Assembly: GCA_003477185.1 (NCBI GenBank)
Contig: DMTJ01000335.1
Span: 1-8,780 of the forward strand
DNA: 8,780 bases
Reading direction: 5' to 3'
Source of the DNA: Lentisphaeria bacterium
Lineage (GTDB): Bacteria > Verrucomicrobiota > Lentisphaeria > JABSQK01 > UBA12247
Below are positions 1 through 6,786 of this stretch, in pieces. Below the pieces are notes generated by a model. It ran no database searches. It was not told where the DNA came from and saw nothing but the letters and a program-made list of their open reading frames with translations. Within the stretch, counting starts at the first letter, position 1. Each line of letters starts with the position of its first letter. The translations under genes and the position numbers were made by a program.

Positions 1-22
1 AAGAGTAGCACTGACTGCCATC

Positions 23-547
23 TCACAGGCCCGCCACAGCCAGCGCCTGCCCCACCAGCTTGCTTGCTTGCTCTGCTGTAATCACCGCACCGTCGGCTAA
101 ATCACTGACCACCTTCAAGACAGACAGCGGCAGCTGACCACACGCAGCGGCAATCGCTCCGGTCTCCATCTCCACCAACGTCTCTACTCCCTCAGTTTGC
201 GGAGTTCGCACCGTCGTCAACGGCCGTGCGGGCATTCCCGGCCACGGACGCAGCGGGTACAGCTGTCCGTCCCACGCAACTGCCTCAGCCGTGAACACAT
301 CCCCGAACTGCACCTCTGGCGTCCCGCCGCAAATCCCGACGTTGCGAAGTTCGCAAATCTCGGAAAACTCGCGGAGCAAAGCACCTGTGGCCGCGCTCGC
401 GCGCTCAGGCCCGACCCCCGTGATCGCCACGATGGCGTTATCCTTGCGATAGATGCGAAAGCCCAGCGCACTTGGCACGCGCCGTGCCTGCAGCCGCGTC
501 AATATCGGCTGCGCCTCACAGCGTAAGGCACACAACCAGGCAATCAC
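23..547 (-). CDS. Short nucleosidase of the MTA/SAH nucleosidase / purine phosphorylase superfamily
   Basis: This 174-residue protein resembles 5'-methylthioadenosine/S-adenosylhomocysteine nucleosidase and its relatives (futalosine hydrolase, hopanoid-linked phosphorylase), which cleave the N-glycosidic bond of a purine nucleoside. Visible landmarks match that fold in order. An N-terminal Glu11 sits where the E. coli enzyme has its catalytic Glu12. The glycine-rich loop is NVGICGG (69-75), followed by a GDV strand (82-84). VEMET (125-129) corresponds to the ribose-binding Glu-Met-Glu, and SDLAD (148-152) contains the catalytic Asp. It is about 55 residues shorter than the usual ~230. The missing part lies between about residues 100 and 120, where the family has a helix and a strand near the base-binding site, so the substrate cannot be inferred. 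The start is a GTG with an AGG seven bases upstream, eight bases after the pyrE stop, so translation probably follows pyrE in the same operon. Superfamily assignment is firm; the exact reaction is open. Confidence 0.8.
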   Translation of the reverse strand: MIAWLCALRCEAQPILTRLQARRVPSALGFRIYRKDNAIVAITGVGPERASAATGALLREFSEICELRNVGICGGTPEVQFGDVFTAEAVAWDGQLYPLRPWPGMPARPLTTVRTPQTEGVETLVEMETGAIAAACGQLPLSVLKVVSDLADGAVITAEQASKLVGQALAVAGL

Positions 548-555
548 CGCTCAGC

Positions 556-1212
556 CTACGCGCCCCAGCGCGCCCGATAGTCCGCGATCGCGCGCAGAAT
601 CTCCGCCGAGACCAGCCCATGCTCCGTGACATGTGCCACGATCTCGGAAAGAGTGACGATCGCAAAGGCAGGCATGTCGTAGGTAGTCGCCAGTTCATCC
701 AGCGCATTGCGCTCACCGGTCCCCTTCTCCTCCCGATCCACGGATACGATCAGACCCGCGAGCGTAACGTCCGCCGCGCTGCGCAGCAGCGGTACGGTCT
801 CACGCACAGACGTCCCAGCCGTCACCACATCTTCGACAATCACAACGCGCTCGCCATCGCCGAAAGGATGCCCGACAAAGACTCCCTTCTCGCCGTGATC
901 CTTCGCTTCCTTGCGGTTGAATGTGAAGTTCACCGTATGATCATGCTCCGCAGCGAGCGCCATAGACGCGGTCACAACCAGCGGCACCCCTTTGTACGCG
1001 GGGCCAAAAAGCGTGTCGTACTCCCGTCCCAGCCGATCAGCCAGCGCCGCCGCGTAGAACGAGCCCAACTTCGCAATCTGCGGCCCGGTCGCGTATTGCC
1101 CGGTATTAATGAAGTATGGGGTTTTCCGCCCGCTCTTTGTCGTGAAATCCCCGAACCGAAGCCCGCCAGAATCTAGCATAAAGGAAATAAAATTTTGCTT
1201 ATAGTTCGTCAT
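556..1212 (-). CDS. pyrE: Orotate phosphoribosyltransferase
   Basis: PyrE joins orotate to PRPP to form orotidine 5'-monophosphate and pyrophosphate, the fifth step of de novo pyrimidine synthesis in the cytoplasm. The 218 residues match the longer, E. coli-like class (about 213 aa). Visible features are the substrate-binding segment TKSGRKTPYF (25-34), the FGPAYKGVPL loop (69-78), the flexible catalytic loop FNRKEAKDHGEKG (98-110) and the PRPP-binding motif VVIVEDVVTAGTS (123-135) with its acidic pair Glu127-Asp128. Nothing appears missing. The ATG overlaps the TGA of the upstream sulfatase as ATGA, which suggests translational coupling. A GGGAG lies 11 bases upstream, a little far for a strong ribosome site. 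The nucleosidase gene follows eight bases downstream. No other pyr gene is in the window. Confidence 0.98.
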   Translation of the reverse strand: MTNYKQNFISFMLDSGGLRFGDFTTKSGRKTPYFINTGQYATGPQIAKLGSFYAAALADRLGREYDTLFGPAYKGVPLVVTASMALAAEHDHTVNFTFNRKEAKDHGEKGVFVGHPFGDGERVVIVEDVVTAGTSVRETVPLLRSAADVTLAGLIVSVDREEKGTGERNALDELATTYDMPAFAIVTLSEIVAHVTEHGLVSAEILRAIADYRARWGA

Positions 1213-2678
1213 TCGTCAGCAAACTCCCAAGCATGACGTTCGCGCAGAGCTGGCACAGCGTTACCGCGCCCGGTGGCCTCCAGACGCTCTACATATCGTT
1301 TCAGATGGCCACTCGCATGCAACGGGCCACCTTCCGCCATGACCTCCCACATCGGGTCTGAGCTACTCGGGCTGCTGGCCATCATGTCATCATGCCAATC
1401 CAGTAGCCGGGAAGCGCCCTCACGACAGATCTCCGGATGCGCCTCCGCCAAGTCAAACTGCTCATGCGGATCGCTCTCAAGATTGTACAGCATCTCCTTC
1501 GGGAACAGGTGATAGCCGTCGTGATACGTACGCATGTACAGCCACGGCCCAAAGCGCACGCTTCGCTGGCAAACATGGGCACATTGGCTGATCACCAGCT
1601 GGTCGCGCCCAGTCGCCTCGCCGTCTTGTATCGCAGCAGCAAAACTCTCGCCATCCCAGCGCGGGCGCGCCGCCACACCGGTCAGTTCTGCCAGTGTCGG
1701 GGCCAGGTCCACATTATAATGCAACCCCTCATTCACGCAGGCCTCTTCCATGCCGGGCCAGTGTACAATCAGCGGCACTCGGCAGGTGATCGAGTCAGCC
1801 GTACCGTGCTCGCCGTAGATCCCAAGCTCGCCCTGGTTCTCACCATGATCAGCCGTCACGATCACCACCACATCATCCAGCCCGACTCCCTGGGCCTCCA
1901 GCCCTGCCAGGATCCGACCGACATGCTCGTCTGCCCAGTTCACACCGCAGTCATAGCCATCGATCATCCGCCGCAAATCTTCCATTGTCTGCAACTCACC
2001 CGGCTGCCTCGGAAACGCAGGGAGCTCGTCTCCGTTGTGCATGTTAATGTCCAACGCAGTGTGCGGTCCTGCCATCTTCTTATGGCCCTCAAGCACATCT
2101 TCCGTCAGCCATTCCGGGAGCGGGTCGTCCGCAAAAGGATTCCCTAACTCTTCTGGCGTTCGGTAGGGCGTATGCGGGTCCCAGTAGTTCACGTAGAGAA
2201 ACCAGTCATCATCTGCCGCATTGTCTGCGATCCACTTGAGCACAACTGGAGTGACTTCCTCTGCAGATTCCTGCCCGCCCTTTCCCGTGTTGTGCACTTC
2301 ATTGAAGCCAGCGTAGAACGTCCAGCAGGTGTGACGTTCGGGAAAAGGGCTAACCAGCGTGGTTTTCATGCCCAGTTTACGAAAGATGGTAGGCAACGCA
2401 TCCTCGTACAGCTCCGAGCGAAAGTTACGCCCCGGCCCTTCGAGGCGCATATCGGCCGCAGTGCCACCGTGCCCGACCACGCCAGTATGAATCCCAAACC
2501 GGCCACTCATCAAGGCTGTACGAGAGGGCAAGCAGGGTGCATCTGAGCAGTAATAGTTCGTAAATCGAACTGCCCTCTCGGCAATTCGATCAATGTTCGG
2601 TGAGGTATTTTGATGGTAGCCGTAGCACCCGAGATGATCGGGCCGAAGGCTATCAATGTCACACAGAAGTACGCGCAT
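1209..2678 (-). CDS. Type I sulfatase (formylglycine-dependent, Cys type), no signal peptide
   Basis: This gene encodes a sulfatase of the alkaline-phosphatase superfamily, which hydrolyses sulfate esters or sulfamates. With the start chosen here it has 489 residues. The opening strand carries DIDSLRPDHLGCYGY (7-21), supplying metal-binding aspartates. The signature CLPSR (49-53) has the cysteine that a formylglycine-generating enzyme oxidises to the catalytic residue. Further active-site pieces are WDPHTPY (166-172), TADHGEN (275-281) and GEHGT (289-293). The C-terminal part ends the fold with the common YNLESDPHEQFDLA segment (398-411). The start at 2678 is preferred over the ATG at 2690 because GAGGA lies six bases upstream, whereas the upstream ATG has only a badly spaced AAGGG. 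There is no hydrophobic leader, so it looks cytoplasmic, unlike many export-directed sulfatases. The substrate is unknown; the sulfatase subfamily was not determined. Its stop overlaps pyrE. Confidence 0.95.
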   Translation of the reverse strand: MRVLLCDIDSLRPDHLGCYGYHQNTSPNIDRIAERAVRFTNYYCSDAPCLPSRTALMSGRFGIHTGVVGHGGTAADMRLEGPGRNFRSELYEDALPTIFRKLGMKTTLVSPFPERHTCWTFYAGFNEVHNTGKGGQESAEEVTPVVLKWIADNAADDDWFLYVNYWDPHTPYRTPEELGNPFADDPLPEWLTEDVLEGHKKMAGPHTALDINMHNGDELPAFPRQPGELQTMEDLRRMIDGYDCGVNWADEHVGRILAGLEAQGVGLDDVVVIVTADHGENQGELGIYGEHGTADSITCRVPLIVHWPGMEEACVNEGLHYNVDLAPTLAELTGVAARPRWDGESFAAAIQDGEATGRDQLVISQCAHVCQRSVRFGPWLYMRTYHDGYHLFPKEMLYNLESDPHEQFDLAEAHPEICREGASRLLDWHDDMMASSPSSSDPMWEVMAEGGPLHASGHLKRYVERLEATGRGNAVPALRERHAWEFADE

Positions 2679-2683
2679 CTGGA

Positions 2684-2688
2684 TCCTC
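2684..2688 (-). promoter_or_regulatory. Shine-Dalgarno sequence deciding the sulfatase start
   Basis: GAGGA reads on the minus strand six bases before the ATG at 2678. It overlaps the in-frame upstream ATG at 2690, whose own upstream sequence (AAGGGT directly adjacent) is too close to serve as a ribosome site. This favours the 489-residue product over the 493-residue one. Confidence 0.6.
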
Positions 2689-2717
2689 ATACCCTTCAGG
2701 CCGCAAATGGAGGCTCT

Positions 2718-4715
2718 CTACTGTGAGGGCGGCGGCTGTTGACCAGCCGCTTCCCTCTTTTTCTGGGCAGCGCGCTCCCGCATCAGCCGCTGAAACTCTC
2801 TTGCCCGCTTGTTCCCGCTATTTTCTTCCTCAACTGTTTCGTCGACCTCGGGGCCCAGAAATTCTACCTCAACAGCAGCCTCAGTGTCCTCGGACGTGCC
2901 ATCGATAGTCACTTCAACAATCTTAATTCTCCCGGTAGACTCGGGAAGCTCGAGTTTCTCCACACCGGAGATCACTGAGCTATGTCCCGCAGCTGGCATC
3001 TTGATAACCTCTCCCATCGTCTGCTCAGAATTCGGGAATTTCACCAACACTTTGGTCTCATAGCTCCCAGAGACGCGCTCTCTTGGAGTCAGTCGGTACT
3101 GCAGCCAGTACTCGACATCGGCAAGAGTCTTACCGTATTGGTCCAAAGAGACCAGCTCTTTCGACAGGCCAGTCACGCGGGCCGGACGGGGAGAACGGGA
3201 TGAGCGATAGCGTGAGCGCGGCGGCAGTTCCTCCTCTTCAGGCGTCTTCGTCGCTTCGCGCGAACTCCCTGGTTGCCCAACCCGCAACAGGCGATACTTC
3301 AACGCGTAGTAGCTCTGATGATCTAGTGACTTCGCATTCCTCCAACTTGTGAAGCCGTAAACTCTGCGGTTGTCACCCTGCACGGCAGTGGGAAATGCGA
3401 TATCATCAAACGCCATTTTGATGACGGTCTTTCTGGGCAGCTTGTCTCCGACCGAGTCTGCGGCCCTTGCGCCCTCAGGCGTCAACCAGCGATAGGCCCG
3501 ATCAAACGATTCACGAGATGCGGCGAGCTGCTCACGCTCGAGCCGAGCAGTAGCAATGCTCTGCTGCTCAGCGTTTGCCGTATCGTCCTCTTGCTCGCGA
3601 GCGACACGGGCAACCTTCTTCTCCTCAAAAATCTGACGCTGGATCTCAATGGCGTATCGCTTCGCCAGGAGTGGTGCCTTGCCAAACTCATTGCGAATTT
3701 TAGCCGTCGGCGGCCGAATGCTATCCTCATTCAAACGGAACATGTATGTAATCTCACTTGTGCGCACGGGCTCCAGCAGCGGAATTGTCGCCTGCGCATT
3801 TGCACCAGGGCAGTGAATCACCGTCTTTCCATCGCGATCCAGACTCTTCTGCGTCCCATCGCACTCGGGGCATGGCTTCGAGTTCGTGCGACCTGGCGTA
3901 ACATTTGTTGGCCGAGGCACCAGCAGCCAGCTCCCTACCTTGCTATCGAAACAGAAAATCTTCAGGCTCTTCGACAGCTTTGCGAGACTCCCTGGAACCT
4001 GCTCGCGCTTGAGCCGAAACCCGGCGCTCTTCCACTTTTCGCCACCATGAAACAGCTCTGAAGCTGCGACCACCTTGGAACCAATCAGCAGCATGAACTT
4101 CAGATTTTTGTCCGTGTTATTCACCAAGCGCGCCGAGAGATAGCTGCGGCTCGGATGATCGCGAATTTCCAACAGAATCGTACGGTCTCCCATGTGCTTC
4201 CGATAGCGGTACTCGCCATTGACCGCGAGCACTTGCCCAAAGAATTTCTCCGAGTACCCCGACTCGTGGATGAGCTTCTCCATCTCCACCGTCTCGCGAC
4301 GGGCTCGTTTCTCAGCCAGCGATAGGCGCAACTCGTTCACCTCAAACGCAAGCCTTCCACGATTCATTCCGTAATAAAGGCGCTTCCAGTCAAGCTCATC
4401 GATGTCATCCTTCAGATAGGTCCGCTGGTCAATCCGTGCATACTTCTCCCGCTCAATCCCTTTAAAGACGCCACGAATGGTCTGAGTGCCCAGCCCCTTT
4501 CGCACCGTTACCACCACCATTTCGCCTACTGGAAACGGGGTATTCAGGCGCTTGACGAACTCCATATCCTGGCTGAACTCTTCATCCAGAATTGCCTTGA
4601 TTTGCTCTTTCGCGTCTCCCTTGAACTGCTCGTACGCTGCAATCCGCATGTCCACAGGCTCATTCGCGCACACAGTAAATATGCACAACATCAGCAATTG
4701 CATCAGGTACTTCAC
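2718..4715 (-). CDS. Large exported protein of unknown function, paralogue of the upstream gene
   Basis: I do not recognise this 665-residue protein. It begins with a textbook signal peptide (MKYLMQLLMLCIFTVCA, probably cut before NE); there is no proper lipobox, so it is likely periplasmic or outside the cell. Numbering is from the 4715 start. Residues 45-60 (EEFSQ...RLNTP) lead into a predicted small SH3-like beta barrel (about 64-110). A charged helix follows (about 125-150), then a second beta-rich region ending in FDSKVGSWLLVP (256-267). All of this aligns with the neighbouring 395-aa protein, nearly without gaps. Unique additions are a CPEC...HC cluster (282-302), a Glu/Ala/Arg-rich probable coiled coil (about 355-405), a Pro/Arg/Ser linker (about 492-513), a late beta-rich segment (about 548-620) and a charged tail ending in QQPPPSQ. 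The GTG start is supported by GAGGG at seven bases. An in-frame GTG at 4754 overlapping the previous stop is less likely. Confidence 0.85.
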   Translation of the reverse strand: MKYLMQLLMLCIFTVCANEPVDMRIAAYEQFKGDAKEQIKAILDEEFSQDMEFVKRLNTPFPVGEMVVVTVRKGLGTQTIRGVFKGIEREKYARIDQRTYLKDDIDELDWKRLYYGMNRGRLAFEVNELRLSLAEKRARRETVEMEKLIHESGYSEKFFGQVLAVNGEYRYRKHMGDRTILLEIRDHPSRSYLSARLVNNTDKNLKFMLLIGSKVVAASELFHGGEKWKSAGFRLKREQVPGSLAKLSKSLKIFCFDSKVGSWLLVPRPTNVTPGRTNSKPCPECDGTQKSLDRDGKTVIHCPGANAQATIPLLEPVRTSEITYMFRLNEDSIRPPTAKIRNEFGKAPLLAKRYAIEIQRQIFEEKKVARVAREQEDDTANAEQQSIATARLEREQLAASRESFDRAYRWLTPEGARAADSVGDKLPRKTVIKMAFDDIAFPTAVQGDNRRVYGFTSWRNAKSLDHQSYYALKYRLLRVGQPGSSREATKTPEEEELPPRSRYRSSRSPRPARVTGLSKELVSLDQYGKTLADVEYWLQYRLTPRERVSGSYETKVLVKFPNSEQTMGEVIKMPAAGHSSVISGVEKLELPESTGRIKIVEVTIDGTSEDTEAAVEVEFLGPEVDETVEEENSGNKRAREFQRLMRERAAQKKREAAGQQPPPSQ

Positions 4716-4722
4716 ACAGCTA

Positions 4723-4727
4723 CCCTC
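4723..4727 (-). promoter_or_regulatory. Shine-Dalgarno sequence deciding the start of the 665-aa exported protein
   Basis: GAGGG on the minus strand sits seven bases before the GTG at 4715. Starting there places the hydrophobic segment directly after Met-Lys, as expected for a signal peptide. The longer reading from 4754 would add 13 residues containing two acidic ones ahead of it. Confidence 0.6.
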
Positions 4728-4750
4728 GTATTCTATTCCGAATTTCGTTG

Positions 4751-5938
4751 TCACTCTTCGAGGCCTTGCAGAATTCCAAAATTCAGCTCAACAGGCTCGC
4801 CCTCTCTCTCCGTGTAATCGTCCGGGTAAATTTCGATCGGGACGATTTCGCCAAGTCCCTGCTCCTTCTCGGTCCTCGGCGCAAGGTCACGCGCGGTGCG
4901 GAGCTCCGAAGCACGCTTGACGATGCGCTGGAGCATGGCAACCACCTCGTTTTGATAGGCGATGGCCTCCACTCGCGCAGCCTCATAGTTCGCCTCCGAA
5001 AGTGGCTTGGCCAGCGGCACGGTCTGCACAGCGCCCGGCCTGTCATGCTCGACGATACTGAAGCTCAACTTCGCTTGAATCGCATGACGCCCATTACTGT
5101 CCGCGTCACGCGGTGTAAAGCCCGGGTTAACCGCCAAGCGCCAATAGCCTGCCTCGGACTGGTAGCACCAGATCTCTACGTTCGCTAGATCCTGTTCCGT
5201 GAAATCACCACCGAGATCGAGCGAAAGCGCCCGCATTGCCCCAGTCTTAGTCGAGACAACACTGATCGCTTTACGCCCAACCATTACGATTGGGTTGAAC
5301 TGCGCTGCGTTGGACATGGTCCCGGTGACAAAACGGCTTCCCGTCACACGTTGAAGCACCAGCGAAGCCTTTCCTTCCCCGAGATAGCTCCGCTCGCAGA
5401 CACTGTCACCGGTTTGAATGTAGGTCGTGGCAAAAATATCCGGCTCCAACAGCCCGCGCTCTTCGAACGCGCGCCGCACAAGAAACCGGCTTCGCTTATC
5501 AACCTCAGCGTTGATCGCATCCGACCGATTCTGCAACTCCAACTCGCGATCCTCAGCCGTCTTAAAAAACGACCACTGCACATGCTCGCGCTCGGATTCC
5601 TCAATGTCCTGAATCAGTACCCGCTTATTGCTGACCTTGACATAGTCGTCACCGATCAGCCCATTCAGACGACCCGATATCGAGCGCGACCCCATCACTA
5701 ACCGAAAACGAACCTGCTGGCCAATCTCCAGCGGCGTTGCCAGCCGTTCCAATTGCTCCCTCTCTTGGGAAAATTCACGTTTCAGGTCCCGTTCTGCCTG
5801 TGTGGTGGCGTTGTGCTGGAACTCAAGCAGCCACTGGACTGAGAGCACACTATTCTGCCCACTCGACTGCACTGCCAAAAGAAAAGTTAGCCAAAGCGAC
5901 AGGGTACACCAACGTCCATTGCTACACTTCGAAACCAT
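4751..5938 (-). CDS. Exported protein of unknown function, shorter member of the paralogous pair
   Basis: I do not recognise this 395-residue protein. The N-terminus is a likely signal peptide: a short basic part (residues 1-10), a hydrophobic core CTLSLWLTFLLAV (11-23) and small residues QSSG before the probable cleavage site. Next come a helix ending in EFSQ (55-58) and RLATP (65-69), then a predicted small SH3-like barrel (about 72-112) with the pattern I-x-G-x3-G-x5-Y. A charged helix (about 125-160) precedes a beta-rich domain with MVGRKAISVV (219-228) and IWCYQSEAGYW (256-266). Each block matches the downstream 665-aa protein in order, so the two are diverged tandem duplicates. A helix (about 315-348) and an acidic tail finish the protein; it lacks the paralogue's Cys cluster and long extension. 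The ATG is preceded by GGAGA at eight bases. It follows the MenH-like gene by 62 bases, so a promoter of its own is possible but not evident. Confidence 0.85.
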   Translation of the reverse strand: MVSKCSNGRWCTLSLWLTFLLAVQSSGQNSVLSVQWLLEFQHNATTQAERDLKREFSQEREQLERLATPLEIGQQVRFRLVMGSRSISGRLNGLIGDDYVKVSNKRVLIQDIEESEREHVQWSFFKTAEDRELELQNRSDAINAEVDKRSRFLVRRAFEERGLLEPDIFATTYIQTGDSVCERSYLGEGKASLVLQRVTGSRFVTGTMSNAAQFNPIVMVGRKAISVVSTKTGAMRALSLDLGGDFTEQDLANVEIWCYQSEAGYWRLAVNPGFTPRDADSNGRHAIQAKLSFSIVEHDRPGAVQTVPLAKPLSEANYEAARVEAIAYQNEVVAMLQRIVKRASELRTARDLAPRTEKEQGLGEIVPIEIYPDDYTEREGEPVELNFGILQGLEE

Positions 5939-5946
5939 TCACGAAT

Positions 5947-5951
5947 TCTCC
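5947..5951 (-). promoter_or_regulatory. Shine-Dalgarno sequence for the 395-aa exported protein
   Basis: GGAGA reads on the minus strand eight bases before the ATG at 5938 and supports that start. Its first two bases also belong to the right arm of a weak inverted repeat (5950-5954 with 5971-5975). Confidence 0.6.
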
Positions 5952-6000
5952 GCATTTAAAACTACAGAACTGCGGTCTTACCATACTCCCAGCGCCCCAA

Positions 6001-6786
6001 TCACGCACATGGGTCTCGTAAGATCCGTACGAGGAGACGCGCGAAAAGTTGCGGTTGTTCCAAGTGCACGTTATGTCCCGCCTGTCCTACTATCGCTGCC
6101 CGGACGCCCGCATGCGCCATCTCCAAGCTCTTTGCAATCTCTGCATACCGCGGATCCAGCGCGCCAGCAATCCACCACACCGGGCACCCTAAAAGCCCCA
6201 GATCCTGCTGCAAATCCCCCTGCCCGCCCAGACTGAATGCCCGTAGCGCGCGGGACAGTTCCTGCGCATTCCCCGTCGCCCTGCGCTGCACCAAGTCAGC
6301 TCGCTGCACCACCACGCTCGCAAACAAATCCTGACCGTACCATTTTTGCAAGAACACATGTAACCCAAATTCGACCAATTCATCTGCCAGTGTCCGATCC
6401 GCCGCCAAACGCTCGGCGCGAACTGCGGGGTCCGCAATTCCAGGATTTGCGGACTCCGCAATCAGGCAGCGAAGGCCCTGTCCATCGTGAACCGCCCAAT
6501 CCAGCGCCAACCGACCGCCTAGCGAATAGCCCAGCACTGCGAATTCGGCGAGCCCCAGCGCCGCCACTGTCTCCGCGAACGCCGCGCGAAACCAGGAAAT
6601 CGAAGCATCTGCGGGGCAACTTGTCTGGCCATGTCCTGGCACAGTCAGGCAATAGGCATTCAATTCCGGCAGATCCCTGAGCAGCCGATCCCACTCTCCA
6701 GCGTCCCCCAGAAAGCCATGAACCAACAGCACCGGCAATCCCGTGCCCGGCCGCCGCGTCACCTCCAACGGAGTTCGCCCGATCAT
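6001..6786 (-). CDS. menH: Alpha/beta hydrolase, MenH-like (SHCHC synthase family)
   Basis: The 261 residues form a complete alpha/beta hydrolase closest in pattern to MenH, which eliminates pyruvate from SEPHCHC to give SHCHC in the classical menaquinone pathway. Visible parts are the oxyanion region LVHGFLGD (21-28), PGHG (50-53), the nucleophile elbow GYSLGGR (86-92) with Ser88, the acid Asp211 in AGALDPRY and the base His238 in GQAGHNVH. Beyond the generic triad it shares MenH-type cap features: ESANPG (111-116), RAERLAADR (123-131), FLQKWYGQDLFAS (145-157) and an Arg pair before ATGN (168-173). These make MenH more likely than a generic esterase. The ATG overlaps the priA stop as ATGA, indicating coupled translation with priA. 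No other men gene is present, so the pathway role is inferred from sequence alone; a relative acting on another substrate remains possible. Confidence 0.75.
   Translation of the reverse strand: MIGRTPLEVTRRPGTGLPVLLVHGFLGDAGEWDRLLRDLPELNAYCLTVPGHGQTSCPADASISWFRAAFAETVAALGLAEFAVLGYSLGGRLALDWAVHDGQGLRCLIAESANPGIADPAVRAERLAADRTLADELVEFGLHVFLQKWYGQDLFASVVVQRADLVQRRATGNAQELSRALRAFSLGGQGDLQQDLGLLGCPVWWIAGALDPRYAEIAKSLEMAHAGVRAAIVGQAGHNVHLEQPQLFARLLVRILRDPCA

Noticed and set aside
472..1176. Open frame of 234 codons on the + strand
   Set aside because: It runs antisense across pyrE and the start of the nucleosidase; composition is Arg-rich and unlike a real protein.
1437..2147. Open frame of 236 codons on the + strand
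   Set aside because: It is antisense to the middle of the sulfatase gene and has no coherent protein features.
4715..4754. GTGA overlap between the stop of the 395-aa gene and a GTG start of the 665-aa gene
   Set aside because: The overlap looks like coupling, but the GTG at 4715 has a better ribosome site and gives a proper signal peptide.
5939..6030. Possible promoter for the 395-aa exported protein (TATGGT on the minus strand around 5984)
   Set aside because: The -10-like hexamer matches only four of six bases and no acceptable -35 lies 16-18 bases upstream, so I do not call it.
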